Shown one piece after another: positions 1 through 12,669 of a DNA stretch of 64,000 bases. The stretch comes from Cristatella mucedo (Eukaryota > Bryozoa > Phylactolaemata > Cristatellidae). The stretch spans positions 2,102,501 through 2,166,500 of the forward strand of contig WPIO01000001.1 of NCBI GenBank assembly GCA_009760855.2, in the 5' to 3' direction. The notes beneath the pieces were generated by a model. The model saw nothing but the letters and a program-made list of their open reading frames with translations, did no database searches and was not told the origin of the DNA. Position 1 is the first letter of the stretch; each line of letters opens with the position of its first letter. The translations under genes and the position numbers were made by a program.

Positions 1-1287
1 TCGTCAAATACGATCTGAATAATGACGATGCAGATGGAGGGGGAGAGGAGGTGTGATCACAGCACGCACATGGACAACATCTGAGTTGGTCAAATGCCAG
101 CTACTGCTACCAGAAATGCCATTAACCAAGCTTTCAGTTGCATTTGAGAATTTTCGAGTAGTAAACTACCAAGTCGATCACACTTCCTTTTTAGGGAACG
201 GTGTACTAATTCATTAGTGTCAAGCTGTTTGCATGCTTTGACAGACCAGGCACAAAGTGGATTCACTGAATTGTTGCTTATAAACTCCACGTGGGCACAA
301 GCACTCACTCACTCACTCACTCACACACACAAACTTGTGCACGCCACGCACACAAGCGCAAGCAAGCACACTTGCAAACTCACAGTCACATGCTTACAGC
401 AAGATTTTGCAGTAAGGTTAGGGGGTCAAAAATTAAACTGTGTTTACATATCCACAGTTCGTGTACCAATGGTCAGCGCTTGTCCTGGTCGTATTACCAT
501 GCGGAATCGTTACGACACATAGCTGCCAACAAAATTGCTGTGGACAACAAAGTGCACCACAAAATTGCTATGGCCGCGGTAGCATCACGGAAAGAAGCAG
601 ATGGGCATGCCAAGCAAGCGAATGACATACATATTATAGGCAGCTCATTTGAGGAAACAGCAGCAGTGAGCCAGCCGACCGAGAACCAGCACGAGCAAGC
701 TGATTATCCAGTGTAAGTCCAACGACTGATCCGACAGAATTCTCTGCAGCTCCTCCAATGATGCTGCTCGGTAGGGTTGAGGACGGTTTGAGGACGAACG
801 CCAGCTAATACGGCGTCATTCATTCATACAGCAATGCAAGATCTGCTCATCTGGGCACAGTGCTCATAGCAGGCTGTTCAACATGGTCGCCAGCAAATGC
901 AACTATTTGTATTAAATAAGCTTTTTTTTATTTATCTTTCCAGTTAGAGTTTCTCAATAATACGTAAATACTAAACCCTAAATCTTTAAACGTCAATTAT
1001 AAAGGCAAAAACTCATATCCACAAAAATGCAAAATCAAACCAGCACACCAAAAGCCATAAGCCCCAAACATGCAATCATTAAATATTACACCCACAATCC
1101 TAAACCCTTAGCTAAAAAGATAACTAAAAACGTGTTTATCTCTACTAATTAAAGTGAGAAAGCCCGTCCCTTCAATCCTTCAGTCACACGGCAAGATGGT
1201 GACCAGTACTTCCAGTAGTGTACTAGAAATGTCTATGACTCAGCAAAGCGAGTCCACAGGCTTTAGTCACACGCACGCACGCTCGCA

Positions 1288-1291
<4 letters not shown>
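1..1291. other. Unassigned DNA, nothing recognised
   Basis: Contains a short CACT repeat near 304-325. Open frames here are short and without motifs. Confidence 0.5.

Positions 1292-1331
<40 letters not shown>
1292..1331. repeat. (CA)20 microsatellite
   Basis: Pure CA dinucleotide run, preceded by impure CACG words. Confidence 0.98.
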
Positions 1332-1333
<2 letters not shown>

Positions 1334-1750
1334 CTGCTGCACACCCTAGCCTCAGCTGCTCCGGTTTTTGCTTCACCTCCCCAGTTTTCTACTCTGAGGT
1401 CCGGCAGGCCCCATCCTGGTGTCAGCAGCACATGACAGCACCAGCTGTTCACACATAACAATGATATCCCAATGGCACACACAGGCAGCTGCCACTCCCA
1501 GAATGCAAAGGAATGCTACTCCCTGCTAGATAATGGAGGACAGCCACCACTGCCAGTAGGAGCTAGAACCTTCTGCTGGTGGTGGTGGGACTTCTAGAAG
1601 CAGCAGCAGCAGCTGCTGCTGGTAGGACTTCTGTTGCCGATCTTTCCTACATGACACTGAAGGCTGGACGAGCACAAAAAACACCATCCATCGTCTGCAT
1701 TTGAACCGGCGACCTGCCGAGCCTGACGCTAATGATGCTAGCCAAGGGAA

Positions 1751-1751
1751 G

Positions 1752-1840
<89 letters not shown>

Positions 1841-1880
1841 AGAGAGACACAGAGAGACACAGAGAGACACAGAGAGACAC

Positions 1881-1913
<33 letters not shown>

Positions 1914-2010
1914 GACAGAGAGAGACAGAGAGAGACACAGAGAGACAGAGAGAGACACAGAGAGACACAGAGACACAGAGAGACACAGAGAGACACAGAG
2001 ACAGAGAGGG
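1751..2010. repeat. (GA)n / (GAGACA)n compound microsatellite
   Basis: About 260 bases of GA followed by GAGACACA variants. It generates meaningless long Arg/Glu and Leu/Ser open frames. Confidence 0.98.
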
Positions 2011-2352
2011 AGGGGCCCAAACCAACATCGTTGACATGCAGGACGACTGCGACACGGCTCTGCACTGAATGCGCACGAGTCAAACACAGTGGAGGCAGAC
2101 TGGATCAGGCCACGCAGTTCTGGCTGGCGATGTATGCTGGCGATGTATGCCGGCAAACACAAGGCCACACAGGCTTGCACACTATAAGGTTTTCGCCTGG
2201 CACCAAACTGCTGCCATTTACCATTAGCAGTTGGGAGCATCAGATTGAGAAGGGCATCAGGTATTTAATTAGCGAATTCTAAGCAAAAGCTCTGTCTATG
2301 TCGACATTGCTTTTGGGCCAGGCGAAGGCATGGGCTCCATATTTTGCAGGTA

Positions 2353-2437
2353 GGTGGCTGCTTCTATATGGTGGCTGCTTCTATATGTGTGTGTGTGTGT
2401 GTGTGTGCGTGTGTGTGCGTGTGCGTGTGTGTGTGTG
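2353..2437. repeat. 17-bp duplication followed by (GT)n
   Basis: GGTGGCTGCTTCTATAT twice (2353-2386), then about 50 bases of GT with GCGT interruptions. Confidence 0.95.
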
Positions 2438-2944
2438 AGCTGAATTCTCGGAACGACGACTGAGCAAACGGCAGCATTTTCTAAGGATCACTTGTGCTCG
2501 CAACATAGCTACAACATGGAAGAATTAGGATGGGGAAAACACAATAATTGCTTATTTGTAATTTGTGTATTTAAAAATGCACGACCCGAAGGCCTGCGAT
2601 GGGAAATCTTATTAAGACACAACAAGAAGTGAATCGCACGGTTGGCCGGAACATTAATCGCTTGAAGGCAGTGCAGCCATAAGTTTTTTGGGCACTTAGC
2701 ACACCAGCTGGTCAAAAGCTTAGCTTACCAGTTACCACAGCCAGCATTTTGCACTTGCAGTGCCATTACACTGAGCTGCTGTCACCACAGCTGTCTTTGA
2801 AATACTCTCAGATCAGTTCGGTGCTTGTCAACAAAGGAGCTGCACGTGGGATGTCTACTAGTTTTATGCTATCACAATGCATGTTGACATGCCCCCTCTC
2901 TCCCCAGTTGCTAATTTGCATAGTTGCATAATGCATTGCTGTTG

Positions 2945-3085
2945 ATCCACTGTGCTTTTGATCCAAGACCTGGTTTTAGTCGTTTGGGCGATTCTTTATT
3001 GCCCATTGCAAGTGGCAATGACAACAGCATAAGAAGCTCTTCTGCCACTACAGAAATGAGGTCGTTAAATCAGATGACCTTTACT
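2945..3085 (+). mobile_element. SINE type 1, old copy
   Basis: GATTCTTTATTGCCCATTGC and AGTGGCAATGACAACAGCAT match the central domain, and GAGGTCGTTAAATCAGATGA matches the 3' part seen at 23905-24060. The tRNA-like head is degraded. Confidence 0.65.
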
Positions 3086-3379
3086 AAACTGTATGGCCCA
3101 GCAAGAGAGAAGCAAAAGGCCAGCAGCTGTAATGCTCTCCTCAGTTATGGCCACACCCTATCTAAGCTCTCATGTGACCTTAGGAGAGCATCTGAAGAGC
3201 TGTTTGCTTCCTCACGTTGAACTGCTAGTGGCGAAGCTGGAAGAATACCGTCGGTCATTTACTAAAATTTTGGCAATAGACCTTATTTCTGCCAAGTGGC
3301 TAGAAATCTAGCACTCTTCCATTTCTGAATCAATGCCCGGCGAATAACTGCAAGCTGTTCTGCTTACGAGTAGTGTTAA

Positions 3380-4155
3380 GATATTGATTGAACGGTCACA
3401 TACTGGTAGCAAGGAATTGATCGGCCTACTCCTACAAAACTTCTCCTGCCCTTAGCCCCAGGGCTTGTCCCAGCATCCCACAAAAAGGCTGCTGTTAAGC
3501 TACTGATAAAGAGGTCAAGAGTATACCACGAAAGCTTGAGCTACTTCCGTCCAGTCTCCCTACTGCTGTTCCACTCGAAGGGACTGGAAGGAGAAATGGC
3601 AGACCAACTAAACTCTAATTTCATACCATCAAATCTAGCATGCAAGTTTACGACAGGTTTTAGACCTAATCAATCCACGGGGTGAGCACTGTTGCAAGTG
3701 TTTACCGACCTTCTCAGGAATGCAGACTTGGGAAGAGTCTCACTGCTAAGACTGCTGGATCCTTCAGCAGTGTTTCATCAATTCCTTCTTCAACACCTGT
3801 CATCTCGTTGGGCATCACTGGCAGTGCAATCGTTTACGTCCTGTCTGAGTAGGGGATTTCAAAGCATCGACCTCAACGGGCAACAGTCGTCCTGGGTGAA
3901 TCTAGAGTGCAGGGGTACCCAAGCGATCTGAGCTTGGTCCATTTCTTTCACCGATTTGTACTCTACCTCTCGTGAATGTAATCGGCTTTCTCATATTGAT
4001 AGACGATGTAGCAAACTTATTAGTTATGGGCAAACCTAGCAATACTAGGAAATTGAAAACCTAATATCTCCTGTAGAAACTGCCTGCAATCTGGAAGTCT
4101 TGCTCCAAAGGGACCTTTCACTAGACGACCACATCTGCTCCACGGTCGAGTATTA
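3380..4155 (+). mobile_element. LINE A copy, 5' portion (reverse transcriptase remnant)
   Basis: Decayed non-LTR retrotransposon of the CR1/L2-like group. Recognisable pieces are YFRPVSLL (about 3545), TGFRPNQST (3655), LLDPSAVFHQ (the AAFDTIDH region, 3755) and GFQSIDLNGQ (3850). It aligns with the better copy at 42945-44440. It stops abruptly at 4155, where LINE B begins, and resumes at about 5607. Confidence 0.75.
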
Positions 4156-5386
4156 CTTTTGATCATGTTCAATCCGTGCCTTTTAGTGGTCACATTAGAT
4201 ACAGCAGACCAGTCATAGGACGTAATTACGCGGAGGTAATTTCTATTCTCCATTTATACTAAACCACTTGAAAAAAGTGATGTGGGCCGATTGGATCGAC
4301 TATTTCTTCTATGCTGACGATATCCAGCTGTATGTGTCATTTAATTATCGGAATCAGATGCAGCCAAATATAAACTGAATACTTGCCCTACAGAATATTC
4401 GATTCGAATTGTAGGCCAATTTCCTCAAGCTAACCGACGATAAGACCAAACTCTTACTTGTAGGCCACGAAAAGCACGAGGCTGGACTAGGAGGCTATTC
4501 TAATTAGTGATGCTGTAGTGCAATTTGTCATCCTGTGATGGGAATGTCGGTGTCTTCTTCGATAGCTGCAAATAATGTTGAAAGCCTAATTGCAAAGGCC
4601 CCTCACACAGCTAGCCATCATTCTCGATCCATGCCTAGAATTAGGAACAATCTACCATGGTGGCTTGCTATAAATCTTATCAGCTTCCTGGTCTTGTATA
4701 GGCTAGACTAATGGAAACCTGTTTAGGCTGGGAAAAAACCAATAAGCTTCTGCAGCTGGTGAAGGAATAAAGTTGCAAGGCTTGTAAGAAAATCCCAAAG
4801 GTTCAATAACAGGTCTCCTTTGTTGACCAAGCTAATATGGCTCCACTTCGATCAACAGATGTAGAGCAAGATCAGCACGCTGAGCCACAAGGCCGGCCAC
4901 CAAGGCTTGGGTATTTCATACCTAGCTGAACTACTGCACCAGTTTCAGCCTCCTTGTACACCCAGTGTACCACCGTGTGCTCCCTATGGACAACGCCGTT
5001 CGGCACCTTTACACTTTAAGACCATCGACAGAAGCTTTGCTCTGTAGGTAGGAACTCACTTCCACAGTTCATCGGCAACGATATCTATTCCTTAGCTGCC
5101 AACTGTGTGACATCCTTTCCAGCCGTCCTGAACTGCTACATCTATGCTATTCACTTCCTCGACTGCTACCGGACTCAGCTATGCTTCTCACTTTTTCTTT
5201 GTGGCATGAGATCAAGTCTATTGGCTACTGTATGTGCACCGAATGCCTTTAAGCTTTGAGTAGGCTGCAGAAAACTCTCTAGTGCAACACACAGTCCTTG
5301 TGGCTTTGTGGAGCTACAGAGTGAGAGAGAGGAGAGAGAGGAGAGAGAGGGGAGAGAGAGAGGAGAGAGAGAAAGAGAGGAGAGAG

Positions 5387-5428
<42 letters not shown>

Positions 5429-5486
5429 GAGGGAGGGAGAGAGAGAGAGAGAGAGACAGACAGAGACAGAGAGACAGACAGACAGA

Positions 5487-5576
<90 letters not shown>

Positions 5577-5606
5577 TTCCATTCCATTACATTTCATCTA
5601 TGTAAC
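4156..5606 (+). mobile_element. LINE B copy nested in LINE A
   Basis: A 5'-truncated, stop-riddled CR1/L2-like element that begins within the reverse transcriptase (GATCATGTTCAATCCGTG matches the copy at 19525) and contains the YADD catalytic motif (about 4310). The 3' end (CTTTGTGGAGCTACAGA, 5304) is followed by a greatly expanded GA tract and a short CATTACATT tail. LINE A sequence resumes immediately after it. Confidence 0.8.
5321..5576. repeat. (GA)n tract within a LINE B tail
   Basis: About 255 bases of GA with GAGGAG and GACA variants, placed between the LINE B 3' terminus and its CATTACATT tail. Confidence 0.95.
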
Positions 5607-6240
5607 ATAGAAAAATTTCGGGCTTTCTTAGACAAGGTTACCAGAGCCAAACCGGTCGATGCATTTGTCTTGTGCAATCAGATAATATTCAGGGTAAGTG
5701 CAAAACTGTACAGCTAGGCTTGTCTATTGCTACAGTCCAAATTGCTACACTACATTACTTTTCATAGACCTTCGGAAGCTTCATATCGAGCAGCATATCG
5801 ACTTCAAATTTCGCGTCGTTCCCTCCAAGGTTCCTCCATTCTCCATTGCTATGGCCAACATATCCAAACTAGTTCCTAATCAGACTATGCATCTTACTAT
5901 TTAGCCTTCTGACTCGAAGTCGCTTAGCTGTGCTTCTAACCAACCTTAATCAGTTCGAGACTATGCCTTGAGTTCCTATGCTCTCAAAACCTGGAACTCA
6001 CTAGACGTCACAACATCCCCTGACTTTAAGACATTTAAAAAGAAGCTAAGTACCAACGGGTTCCTCACAAGATATGCTAGGTCCGCGTGAATCAGCCTTT
6101 GTGTGCTTATGCATACTGACACCACGCGGGTTTTTCCTACCCTACTGAGATGAATCGTTGCCGAAAATGTAAAGTGCCCGGAAAGAGATTTCATTCTTTT
6201 GGGGCATTAAACTGATGCCCTATTATTACTATTTGTATTG
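5607..6240 (+). mobile_element. LINE A copy, 3' portion
   Basis: Continues the LINE A element broken at 4155. FRAFLDKVTRAK (5620) aligns with the IRACLDKDTTSK region of the 43-kb copy. The 3' UTR follows, ending in the family hairpin (AAATGTAAAGTGCC, 6168) and an ATTATTACTATT tail. Confidence 0.75.
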
Positions 6241-7059
6241 TTATTGTTCTCTCGTAGACCGACTGATGGAAGTTGCTCGTCCCACTGCTAGCAGCAAATC
6301 AGTAGCCCCCCCCCCCCGACTGCCCGAATGCCCCCCCCCCGATCGTTCTCTAATTCCTGGCTCATCTGGGCATCTGGACGATGGAGTCACTGGAATGCAG
6401 CCACAGCAGCAGAATGAGAGACCATTGGGGGGGGGCAGCAGCCAACACGGCAGTTCCTCCAGGAGAAGAAGAGGAGGATGGGGCAGAGATTGGTAAAGGG
6501 ACAGGGGGGAAATGTGGTGACAAGAACTGAACCTTGTGAAGCCGATGGAACATGGGTGAGTGGGTGGGCTAGGTCTGATTCACTCAGTGGCTGCGCTCTG
6601 TTAAAAGAAGGGGGAGGAAGGGGCTGGGCTACTTCGCATACCATCATCCACATCAAGACATTGATGGCATGAGAAAGGCATTGCTTACATCTTTGTATGT
6701 GCTGCAGCAGCAGCCTGTAGCCGAGAACAGAGCAAATCCATAGAAAAACACTCAGTGCCTACGTAATCTCAACCAATGAGACTGACTGTGTGTCTGCAGC
6801 TACAAGGTCACTCCACGGTAGGCAGTCATTTCTTCATGACATACAGTCTGCTGTCTCCAGTGAAAAGCACTCGCCATGCAATTTTGGTCACTCAGACATG
6901 TTTAGACAAGCCAGGAAAAGCGGCAAAGGGCAGCAACAACAATCGAAACGCAGTCACCTGCCGACGTAGTAAATAACCACATTAACATGCCACACACATT
7001 AACACTACACAAGGCACATCAGCATGCCTACGAACATGCACTCCCATAAACATAAACAC
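6241..7059. other. Unassigned DNA with C-runs
   Basis: Runs of 10-11 C at about 6307 and 6332. No gene recognised. Confidence 0.5.
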
Positions 7060-7262
7060 ATAACTAACCAGATTTGCATGCTGACCCTGTGCATGTCACC
7101 CCTAAACATGTTATTCCTGCTGTCTATTGAGCATGCTAACATTAACAATTCGATCGTACTTCCTTGGCAGCAAATATGAAGTGCCTAGAACGAGATTGAG
7201 TTCTCTGAGGGTGCTATATCAAATGCATTGCCATTATCACTATTATAATTATAAAATGCATA
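7060..7262 (+). mobile_element. LINE A 3' end fragment
   Basis: Matches the LINE A 3' UTR (TGCATGTCACCCCTAAACATG), hairpin (GTGCCTAGAACGAGATTGAGTTCTCTGAGGGTGC, about 7181-7214, described by position) and AT-rich tail. Strongly 5'-truncated, with no coding remnant. Confidence 0.75.
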
Positions 7263-9239
7263 ATAAAGTGCATTCAACTCACACACATAAACGTAGGCCC
7301 AACTATGACTAATCAGTTCTGTTTGATTTGCTTGGGTAGCCTAGAGATCTTGAGCTATGCTACTCTGCCACATAAATACAAAGCAAGGCCAGCTATTGGC
7401 TCATAAGATATGATTAGCTGCAAAGGAAACGTGGACATGCTAAATAAGGGTATATGTCAAGAAAATACTTGGAAAATTTGTCCAACAATAGAAATTTGTA
7501 AAGGATACCTTCCAAAAGACAAACATTTACATAAACATAACCGCATTATGCGGTCAAAAGTGTTCACAATTTCCAAATAAAAGGAACAATGATTAGGCTA
7601 ACCATGTCTAGCCCGGAACTAAACCGGAAGCAATGTGTTAAAAAATCGCAATTTTACCGATTTCAGCATCATATACGACTTGTGTCCCAACTTGTTTAAC
7701 CCTGATACAACGAGGTACATGCTTACAGCTTGTTAAGGTACATGCTAATGGCTTTTAAACAGCTTCATTTATAGTGTAGTTTTGTGCCGTGTAAAATCTA
7801 TAACTCAGCCAATACTTCACTGAACAATGTGAAACTTAAAATGTGACTTAAGCTCTGCTTACACATCATTGCAGCAGTTTATTTCTGATTTAGGTTTAAC
7901 AATAAAATTACAAAAATAACCAAAATTAAAATTGAACTAATATAATAATATGAAATATAGTTACGTACAATAATAACTAATACATTGCTTCTGGTTTATT
8001 TCCAGGTTATTCGAGGTTAGCCTGATCATTTTTTTCTTTTTATTTAGAAATTGTGAAGAATTCTGATCTCATTTCTATGTTTGTCTTTTGAAAGGTGCCC
8101 CTTACGAACTTTCAAATGCTGGCCAACTTTTCTCAGTATTTCCTCGACATATACCCTTGAGCCAAATAATAGCAAACTCAGAAAAAATGTTTAGTGGTTC
8201 CTAAATTACAACCTACGGGAACCCGATATGACATGTAATATCTAGCCAGTTGGGCTTCGGGTGTGAGCGAGAGGGAGCTGTATCATATGGCAGGCCCTGG
8301 ACACCTGCAGCAACCCTCTGGCTATCGAACAAACTGGCTAACGCCATGGACGTGGGCTTGTTTATATGGTTAAGGTGTCAGCTCTCTCACTTGCTGCTGT
8401 GTTCTGCTACAGTGGGCACACGTGCATGCATTGGAGCTGCACCAGCGACTCCCTCAGCCGTGCTTCTCGACGTCAGCTTTACCGGCACATGTCAGGCATC
8501 GGCGAGGAAAGGCACAGTTACGAGAGCACAGTTACGAGTTCTCGTGGACTAAGGACTTTGGGGGCAGAAGCTGCTGCTGCTGCTGCAGCAGCAGCTTGTA
8601 CGAAACATCAGGGCTCTGCCACCATCATTCTATTAACACGAGCAACACCGAACGTGGTACTTTGCAAACGCACACATGTAAGCCTCGGGGGGGGGAATGC
8701 AGCTGAACCGTTGGACGGATTTGGACAGGCGAATAACGGCTCCCTCATCCCTCCACGGTATTGACGGTACAGCTACAGCGAAGAAAGTTCACGGTCACCA
8801 AACCTTAAGAACCAGTTCGGCCAGTGTGCGCACGAAGTAAAGCTAGTAAAGGGCTAGTAAAGTGCAGCCGCTTCAGCGCTCGATCGAGTTCTAAGGCCAA
8901 AGCACAGGCACAGCGCTCGTAACGGCACTGCCTATACGTGACTGACACTCGGCAAATACCGATGAAGCAATGATTCCCATGTATTTCTGCTGATGTGCTG
9001 AGAATACATTCCTGATTACGTATTCCTGCTGGTGTGCTGAGAACGGCAGCAGCAATGAGCAGCCCGTGCCTTAATCTGACTTAATCCGCGCTCGTACTTG
9101 GTGTATAACACTCTATTCGACAGCCACCCATAGAGATGGACAGGTGTGAGGCACTAGTCATAGTACAAAACTGAGTCGAAGCCTGTCGAGCACACGTGAC
9201 TCATTACTCATTATATTAGTGGCAGAAAAGATTTAGGCA
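7263..9239. other. Unassigned, AT-rich then mixed DNA
   Basis: 7300-8230 is AT-rich without repeats I can name. 8250-9240 is more balanced, with a CTG run at 8572-8592. No gene seen. Confidence 0.5.
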
Positions 9240-9785
9240 ACCTTCACCTCGCTTGCTCAGGGTAGAGAGTAACTGCCCACTGCGTGGCTCAGGCCAACGA
9301 CTTCTCAACGCAATGGATACGGAGTCACTCTCTTATGGAATAGTTATGGCCGCGCTCCCCTACTCTCGACAAGCCTGCGTTCGTACGTTAATGCCACACC
9401 CACAAGTCGCTAGCCGAAGTACAAAGGTTAGGGGCTTTAACTGTATACGACATCCTCTGACTTGGAGCACATTTAAAAAGAAACTGAAAATGCATCTAAT
9501 TTATCACACAGCACACAGTGGGTCCATGTGATTCGTCCTTTACGTGCTTATGCATGCTGACACTGTTCATGCTGCCTCTAACTATATTTGTATCGCTGAC
9601 CCTGTGCATGTCACCCCTATCCATGTTATGCTTGTTGTTTATCAAGCATGATATTTCCATTCACCATTCAATCGTGTCTCCTTTGCAGCAAATGTAAAGT
9701 GCCTTTAAAAAAGAATGAGTTCTCTAAGGTCGCCATATCCACTGTATTCCTGTTACTATTATTAGTATACTAGTTGAGCTTTGTA
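9240..9785 (+). mobile_element. LINE A 3' end with C-terminal ORF remnant
   Basis: Holds the last coding part (TFKKKLKMHLIY, about 9470), the 3' UTR with the TGACCCTGTGCATGTCACC words, the hairpin region at 9695-9740 and a TATTATTAG tail. 5'-truncated and degenerate. Confidence 0.75.
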
Positions 9786-10055
9786 TGCCAACTAACCATA
9801 CAATACAACCGGTACAACTCACTGCAAAGCTCAAAATACAGCTGGCTCACTATTTCACACATTTACTACACAACGCACGAGTTGGGCTTTTCAAGCAGCC
9901 TAACGAAGATTCTGAGACGTAAACGGTTCCTCGTCATAAATAAATAAACGGTACCTCATCGTATCCACTTTAGGAACCGCAAGTAATATCTAGGCGGTCA
10001 TACTCTCTGGCCGCCGCACGACCACGCCTCTCAGAAGGGCGAGCGCACGAGATAG

Positions 10056-11000
<945 letters not shown>

Positions 11001-12213
11001 AGGCCGGGTTTGAGCGGTAGCGGGAAAATCTGCAGAATTCTGCACGGATCCGGAATCTCTTTTATTTCATATTTTTTAAGGAATTACGAGTTAGCCCTTT
11101 AATATACAAGCACGCTCAGCGGCCCTCGCTGGGTAGCCCTTGAGCGGCCGCAGTGCCCTGGCCGGGTGCTAAGTAGGCGGAGCCCGTTTATAATGGTATC
11201 CACCCAACCGCTGGAGAAAGGCGCTCCACCAGCAAGTCCGGCCCACACCGCCGCTGCGTTTAGAGCCAACGGTTGGCTGCTTGCAACAGTGTGACCACCA
11301 AATAACCGCAATTCATAGTCTTTGGTGAGTCTACCTGAAACGTACTTGCGATATTCGCCTACGTCGGCAGAGGCACTCTGCCGCCTGCCCCTCGCAGCGC
11401 TGGTGACGCACAATAACATTGTTATTGTATTTAATGTTCTGATATTCAACAATAAATATATTGCAATATTCAATTCCAAATATACAGTATATTGCAATAT
11501 TTTATGCCACCAATGCAATATATTGCACATCTTACACATCAATGCAATTTATTGACTGTGATTTCACCGATCCTCTTAATATTCTTCTTCGTTCTCTTCG
11601 TTATCATCTTCTGTCTCTGAGTCATTTTCATTCACTGTCAAGGCGAGGCGACCAGAGCCGAATTCCACAATAACTTGTTTTGATTCAGAAAAAGCAGATC
11701 TTCAAAGGTCCTGATTTGCAAAATACGACATTGAAGACATAGCACTCGCTTTGCCATGGAGAAAAGCCTCTCCACCTCACAGGATGTTGGAAGCAGGAAG
11801 AGCGTGTTGATGTACTTGCTGCATGCTTCCCTCTCTTCAACACGCTGTCGCTTGAGTGCTCGCTCAGCAAAAGACAATTAAGCATCATTATCTGCAGCTT
11901 CTTCCGAGTCCTGAGCTGCAGGTGGCAACAATTGTTCAACAGCACGTTCATCATGAATTTTAAGAGTGTTCTCCTCGTTTGCTTGTATCTTGATGATGAC
12001 CGTTTCCAAATTTTTTCTGTGGATAATATCGGCATCGTTGCCAAGATAGAGGTCGAAGGCAAACTCTGGGTACGATTTAATAATCGATCGAAATAAAACA
12101 TCTGATTCTTTAAACGTCATGTCGCGTTGCTGCAGCGCTATCGTAACGGATTTGAAATTGGCCAAATCTTGCTTGCGATCCCGAATATTTTTTTTCTGCC
12201 CAGCTGTGGGAAC

Positions 12214-12258
12214 AAGGTCCATTCAAGGTCCATTCCAAGGCCCATCTAAGGTCCATCG
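12214..12258. repeat. Short tandem duplication inside the hAT transposase
   Basis: Roughly 11-12-base imperfect units (AAGGTCCATTC-like) repeat about four times on the plus strand. They sit exactly where the transposase reading frame changes, so local slippage probably caused that break. Confidence 0.7.
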
Positions 12259-12393
12259 CCTGCCTCATCAAGATTTGGAAGGAGTCTTTCGAAGTGCAAA
12301 AACATATCTTGAACGCCAGTCCAGCAATTGACGTTGCGCTTGATTGGGCGCAGTGATGTCCTCAAGTGCAATCGACCGGACTGTTTGAGTGTT

Positions 12394-12669
12394 TTTGTGT
12401 GACAGTGTCTCCAGCGGCGGCTGTTCTAGTGGGGGTCTCAAGGAGACAGAGCGGGCGCTCGTGCGCTGTAAACGAGACTCTCTTTATTCCTCTCAACGGG
12501 CACATATATGGGAGCCAAATCAATCGCAGCAGGTGACACGAAATATGACCTGCATTAGTGGCCCGACGCTACGCTGTTACAACGACTTAACTATTGGCCA
12601 CAGGCGAGGCATGTGCATTAGTGTCACACGCTTCACTAATTACAGCAGAAGCCGCAGGCGCACACGACA
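12394..12669 (-). mobile_element. Solo LTR inserted in the hAT transposase
   Basis: A 276-base insert lies between two copies of GTGTT (12389-12393 and 12670-12674), consistent with a 5-bp target-site duplication. On the minus strand it begins TGTCGTGTG, ends near CTGTCACACA, and carries an AATAAA (12483-12488). Removing the insert and one duplicate joins the transposase codons KLSTL and KQSGRL in frame. No internal retrotransposon sequence is present, so it is a solo LTR. The family is not identified, and the exact outer edge is uncertain by 2-3 bases. Confidence 0.7.

Noticed and set aside
1526-2282. Long Arg/Glu and Leu/Ser open frames
   Set aside because: Translations of the GA/GACA microsatellite; the same holds for 5175-5610 and 38055-38377.
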